Source of the DNA: Beroe forskalii
Taxonomy: Eukaryota > Ctenophora > Nuda > Beroida > Beroidae
Direction: 5' to 3'
NCBI GenBank assembly: GCA_011033025.1
Contig: WFMF01000504.1
Coordinates: 1 to 64,000, forward strand
DNA: 64,000 nt
In this document: positions 59,690 through 64,000 of the stretch, piece by piece
Layout of the letters: every line of letters starts with the position of its first letter
How positions within the stretch are numbered: position 1 is the stretch's first letter
Position numbers and translations under genes: made by a program
Notes under the pieces: model-generated
Seen by the model: the letters and a program-made list of their open reading frames with translations, nothing else
Told to the model about the DNA's origin: nothing
Databases searched by the model: none

Positions 59690-61010
59690 TGGACACTTGG
59701 TCTAGTAACCCCCGCTGGTTTGGATGTGGTCAGTCCATTTGGACCTTTTCAGGTTCCGTTGTCACATCCAAACCCGCGGGGGGTTACTAGACCAACCGTC
59801 CAACGGTTTTGCGGTGATATCTTGACAGATTTATGTTTGAACCCATGTAACTTGCCCAAACGCAGTTTGAACCCACGTAACTTGCCCTCACGTAGTCCAA
59901 ACCCACGTTACTTGCCCACACGAAAGTCTAACCCACGTAACTCACCCTTACGAAGCTCAAAACTACGTTTTTCTAACTTGGAATTACTAGAATTGATATA
60001 TTTCATAATTTCTACAAATCGTCCACGTGAACTCGCGTGCTGAAATATAGTAGCCAGTTCTAATTTCACGTGCAATAGTCGTATCTAAACTCATTTCAAC
60101 GTAATCAACTCGAAAATCCCGTGTAAATATCAATTTCTTCAAATCCCCTAATTTCTACAAAACGTCCGCGTGAACTCACGTGCTTCACTAGTCCATCGTA
60201 TATTTCCCCATTATTCGGACCCCTGTTATTTGGACCCCCGTTATTCGGACCGCCATTATTCGGACCCCCGTTATTCGGACCCCCGTTATTAGGACTCCCG
60301 TTATTCGGACTCCCGTTATTCGGACCCCCGTTATTCGGACCTCCGTTATTCGGACCCCCGTTATTCGGACCCCCGTTATTCGGACCCCCGTTATTCAGAA
60401 CCCCGTTATTTGGACCCCCTTCATTCGGACCCCCGTTATTCGGACCCCCGTTATTCGGACCCCCGTTATTCGGACCCCCAAATCCTATAATTTGGAAATT
60501 GATTTTTCACTGTACTTTGGAAAACCGCGTATATCTCGATGAAAAAACGAGATAGCCCAATGATCCATATGATTTTCTGAAAGCTCATTAAATTTCCAAC
60601 TAACGATTTTTCATCATTTTTGAGCTATCTCCATTCCGTCTTGGTGAAAAATGCGCTCGAAAACGACCTATTTTCGCTAAAAAAGCAAGAAAATTTCGCT
60701 AAGTTGATGACGTCATAATGACGTGAAAATGACGTCACCAGAACTTTTCTTATAGCCTATAACATTTTCCCATCTTAGATCAACAAAACCTGACCTCGAT
60801 CATGGCTCTACCATTTCCCGTTCTTGACATCTCGGCTTTCCAAATTTGCTCCCAATTATCATGCTATTATTATTATTATTATATATTATATATATATTAT
60901 ATCACCCTGTGACACTCAAATCTCTAACTTATACCCCTGGCCAGTTTTTTTTATTCCGCGGGGGGTTACCTCCCTGGCCAGGGAGGAAATCAACAGATTT
61001 TGTTCAAGAA
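59690..61010. mobile_element. Arm-specific insertion with GTAACCCCCGC ends
   Basis: Interrupts the right arm only. Its left end is a hairpin (GGTCTAGTAACCCCCGC at 59699-59715, then its inverse at about 59780-59797). GCGGGGGGTTAC recurs near 60958, close to the right end. It contains a repeat with CCCACGTAACTTGCCC words (59840-59950) and the 15-bp array. No coding frame is recognised; the class is unknown. Confidence 0.5.
60205..60480. repeat. 15-bp minisatellite TTATTCGGACCCCCG
   Basis: About 18 near-perfect head-to-tail copies. Confidence 0.95.
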
Positions 61011-62384
61011 GTGCCTCACAGCCAAAGATAAACCCTCGTAAAGTTCGGTTTGTAAAGTGTACCGGTAATGCTAACAAAAGACCTGGATTTTCATTAGCTC
61101 CACTTTATGGCCAAAGTACACGTATTTATAACTTAATTATCATTCCAGAGTTAAATTAAATTGAAAATTATATAGTATTTTCTGCTAATATTAAACCACT
61201 TTTCACAGGTTTGGGCCATTCAAAAATAAGTATGTTTTTGAATATCTGACTCTCAGAATAACTATGATGAAAATTTTTGATTAATTCTCTCTGGTGATGA
61301 GACTACTTTAAAGATCCAATTGATGTTCAATCTTTTAAATGTTCGTATATGAGCTGAAAAAAGAATATTTTCTCGAAAAAGGGTGTTTAATTAGCATTTT
61401 ATTATTTCTCCTAATTCATGACTGATACCAAGGATATTTTGACCATACTGATCCAATTAGTAACACTCAACTTAGTTATTGGGTACTTCTGATGCTAATG
61501 GGACCAATTTCTAGTCACTAATAGACGAGATTTAATTTAGATTTAATTTAGACTTAATTTGTAGGTACGGTCAAATTTTACCCAGAAATTGGCCTAAATG
61601 GCCCTTTCTTGGCATCGTTGAATTGCTTGGAATTTTTGGGATCTGAAAATCAATCAATCTTGGTGGAAGCTTCAAAAACATTAATTTAATATATAAATCA
61701 ATGTTGAAAATTAAAATCTGAGGATGAAAGAAGAAAATCAGGAATCAGGAAGGGAACGCCTTCAAACTCAGCTGTGCAGCGTGCAAGATGACTCCATAGA
61801 CCACAGTGATCTAAGGCTTGGTGTAGTAGGTACTCAAGTACAAACGTATTGACATAACATAATACCTGAAAAGCCCACTGATCATGGACAACTAAATTTA
61901 ATGACGGAGCATGTAAATACTTGTGTCATTACCTAGATATGCGGCAACTAAATTTGGATTTTATTTCATGTAAACTGATTACAGGAGCTACAGCTAACAA
62001 AAGGTCATGTCAAAACCACCCTATTGAGTATTCTAATTCACATACGGAAAATAAGTGACTTAACTTCTTAGCGTCATCAATCCACCGTTCTAAACCATGA
62101 TAATTACTTCACAAACAGTCGCCTGGTAGTGGGATTTATCGTTGCGACGCCTTAATTAATCCAATTTAAAGTCCTCCGAGATAATTGAAGGGAGAGCTTG
62201 AGAGCTGATTACCTGAACATCATGAATGAGCTCTACCAGTTAATTAGCATAAACTATATTCTAATTAGGAATGAAAAACACGTCATCAGGCGAGCGGGAG
62301 GAATACAAAGCGTCAACAAATAATATAAGCTGAAATTAAAAAGATAAAACTGCATTACTAAGCAAAAAGCAGGGTTGAATGGTG

Positions 62385-63423
62385 TCAGTGTCACTATCAG
62401 GACAATGTGGTGTCACTGTCAGGCTTAAGAAGTGCCAGGGTGAAGTGGTGTCAGTCTATAAGAGGTGTCAGGGTGAAGTGGTGTCAGTCTATACTCTATA
62501 AGAGGTGTCAGGGTGAAGTGGTGTCAGTCTATAAGAGGTGTCAGGGTGAAGTGGTGTTAGTCTATAAGAGGTGTCAGGGTGAAGTGGTGTCAGTCTACAA
62601 GAGGTGTCAGGGTGAAGTGGTGTCAGTCTATAAGAGGTGTCAGGGTGAAGTGATGTCAGTCTAAGTATAAGAGGTGTCAGGGTGAAGTGGTGTTAGTCTA
62701 TAAGAGGTGTCAGGGTGAAGTGGTGTCAGTCTATAAGAGGTGTCAGGGTGAAGTGGTGTCAGTCTATAAGAGGTGTCAGGGTGAAGTGGTGTCAGTCTAT
62801 AAGAGGTGTCAGGGTGAAGTGGTGTCAGTCTATAAGAGGTGTCAGGGTGAAGTGGTGTTAGTCTATAAGAGGTGTCAGGGTGAAGTGGTGTCAGTCTACA
62901 AGAGGTGTCAGGGTGAAGTGGTGTCAGTCTATAAGAGGTGTCAGGGTGAAGTGATGTCAGTCTAAGTATAAGAGGTGTCAGGGTGAAGTGGTGTCAGTCT
63001 ATAAGAGGTGTCAGGGTGAAGTGATGTCAGTCTATAAGAGGTGTCAGGGTGAAGTGGTGTCAGTCTATAAGAGGTGTCAGGGTGAAGTGGTGTCAGTATA
63101 TAAGAGGTGTCAGGGTGAAGTGGTGTCAGTCTATACTCTATTAGAGGTGTCAGGGTGAAGTGGTGTCAGTCTATAAGAGGTGTCAGGGTGAAGTGGTGTT
63201 AGTCTATAAGAGGTGTCAGGGTGAAGTGATGTCAGTCTACAAGAGGTGTCAGGGTGAAGTGGTGTCAGTCTATAAGAGGTGTCAGGGTGAAGTGATGTCA
63301 GTCTATAAGAGGTGTCAGGGTGAAGTGGTGTCAGTCTATAAGAGGTGTCAGGGTGAAATGGTGTCAGTCTATAAGAGGTGCCAGTCTATAAGAGGTGTCA
63401 GGGTGAAGTGGTGTCAGTCTATT
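62385..63423. repeat. 33-bp minisatellite
   Basis: About 30 copies of a unit TCTATAAGAGGTGTCAGGG plus TGAAGTGGTGTCAG. Because 33 is a multiple of three it gives open frames of VSVYKRCQGEV repeats; nothing else suggests coding. Confidence 0.95.
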
Positions 63424-63483
63424 TATTTGAAAAGTTTAATTTGATATCAGATTATCAGGTGACAATATCAATTTGCTATATAA

Positions 63484-64000
63484 AATCTTCCTCATAAAGT
63501 TCGGTTTGTAAAGTGTACCGGTAATGCTAACAAATAAAGACCGGATTTTCATTAGCTCCACTTCATGGCGAAAGTCCACGTATTTATAACTTAATTATCA
63601 TTCCAGAATTAAATTGAAAATATAGTATTTTCTGCTAAAATTAGACCACTTTCCAGAGGTCTGGGCCATTCAAAAATAAGTATGTTTTTGAATATCTGAC
63701 TCTCAGAATAAATATGGTGAAATTTTTGATTAGTTCAGACTCTGATGATTAGAAGACTTTGAAGATCCAATTGATGTTCAATCTTTGGGCATAGATCCGT
63801 TTGCCACTTTGTCCAGGCGCCAGTCTAATGCAGGTCTAGCGCCGGTTTAATGCAGGTCTAACGCCAGTCTAGTGCAGTTCTAATGCAGGTCTGGCGCCTC
63901 TTTTGTGCAGGTTTGGCGGGGCCAGCGCCAGTCTAATGCAGGTCCTGTGCCACTCTAATGCAGGTCTAGCGCCGGTTTGGTGCAGGTCTAGCGCCGGTTG
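63484..64000. repeat. Third partial copy of the 53.2-53.7 kb segment, inverted, running off the edge
   Basis: 63484-63800 is the inverse of about 53420-53730 and also a direct repeat of 61030-61330. 63815-64000 continues into the GCGCCGGTTT minisatellite, like the left arm. Confidence 0.85.

Larger units (their letters stand above)
57530..62330. repeat. Inverted duplication 2, right arm
   Basis: Reverse-complement partner of 51.18-55.69 kb. It has an extra insertion at about 59.69-61.01 kb, and lacks the minisatellite block that the left arm has at 52.1-53.4 kb. No gene recognised. Confidence 0.9.

Noticed and set aside
62407..63444. Three frames of 85-94 codons with an 11-residue repeat
   Set aside because: A 33-bp minisatellite keeps frame by its length; there is no start context, splice signal or non-repeat coding around it.

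Overview
The window is animal nuclear DNA, most likely from a highly heterozygous, probably marine, invertebrate. Genes are sparse and split by GT-AG introns. Most of the sequence is non-autonomous DNA transposons, minisatellites, a Penelope-like retroelement and very long inverted duplications. There are two 100-N scaffold gaps (16800-16899 and 50649-50748). I could not identify the species. Several stretches (44.58-47.57 kb, 34.04-34.56 kb, 50.75-53.0 kb, perhaps 1-480) have a consensus smeared into homopolymer runs and should not be trusted base by base.

Layout. 1-16.8 kb: no convincing gene. It holds a hAT-like element with a perfect 8-bp target duplication (2752-4931), a 6.8-7.6 kb satellite, a piggyBac-like non-autonomous element in a TTAA site (9967-12280), and a foldback with three hairpins that share one loop (14922-15093). 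17-23.4 kb and 35.2-48.2 kb are two arms of one inverted duplication. Each arm carries a polypeptide N-acetylgalactosaminyltransferase (GalNAc-T) gene facing, tail to tail, a gene for a DIL (dilute) domain protein of the afadin/RADIL/myosin-V type. In the first arm the GalNAc-T is on + and the DIL gene on -; in the second arm the strands are reversed. The two DIL exons differ at 16 sites between arms, all synonymous. The arms also differ by presence or absence of transposons (a 164-bp MITE only in the first, a 1.8-kb TTAA element only in the second). The 11.8-kb spacer holds a 5'-truncated Penelope-like RT/GIY-YIG reading frame with a hammerhead-like motif in its 3' region, a second three-hairpin foldback, a second copy of the piggyBac-like element, and a 2-kb array of a 55-bp unit that copies an exon end with its splice donor.

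50.4-64 kb is a second inverted duplication (arms about 51.2-55.7 and 57.5-62.3 kb) around a 37-bp minisatellite, with a further partial copy at the right edge. No gene was recognised there.

The genes give a picture of a Golgi mucin-type O-glycosylation enzyme next to an adaptor-like DIL protein. The inverted arrangement is either a true diverged palindrome or two haplotypes scaffolded in opposite orientation; the sequence alone cannot decide.
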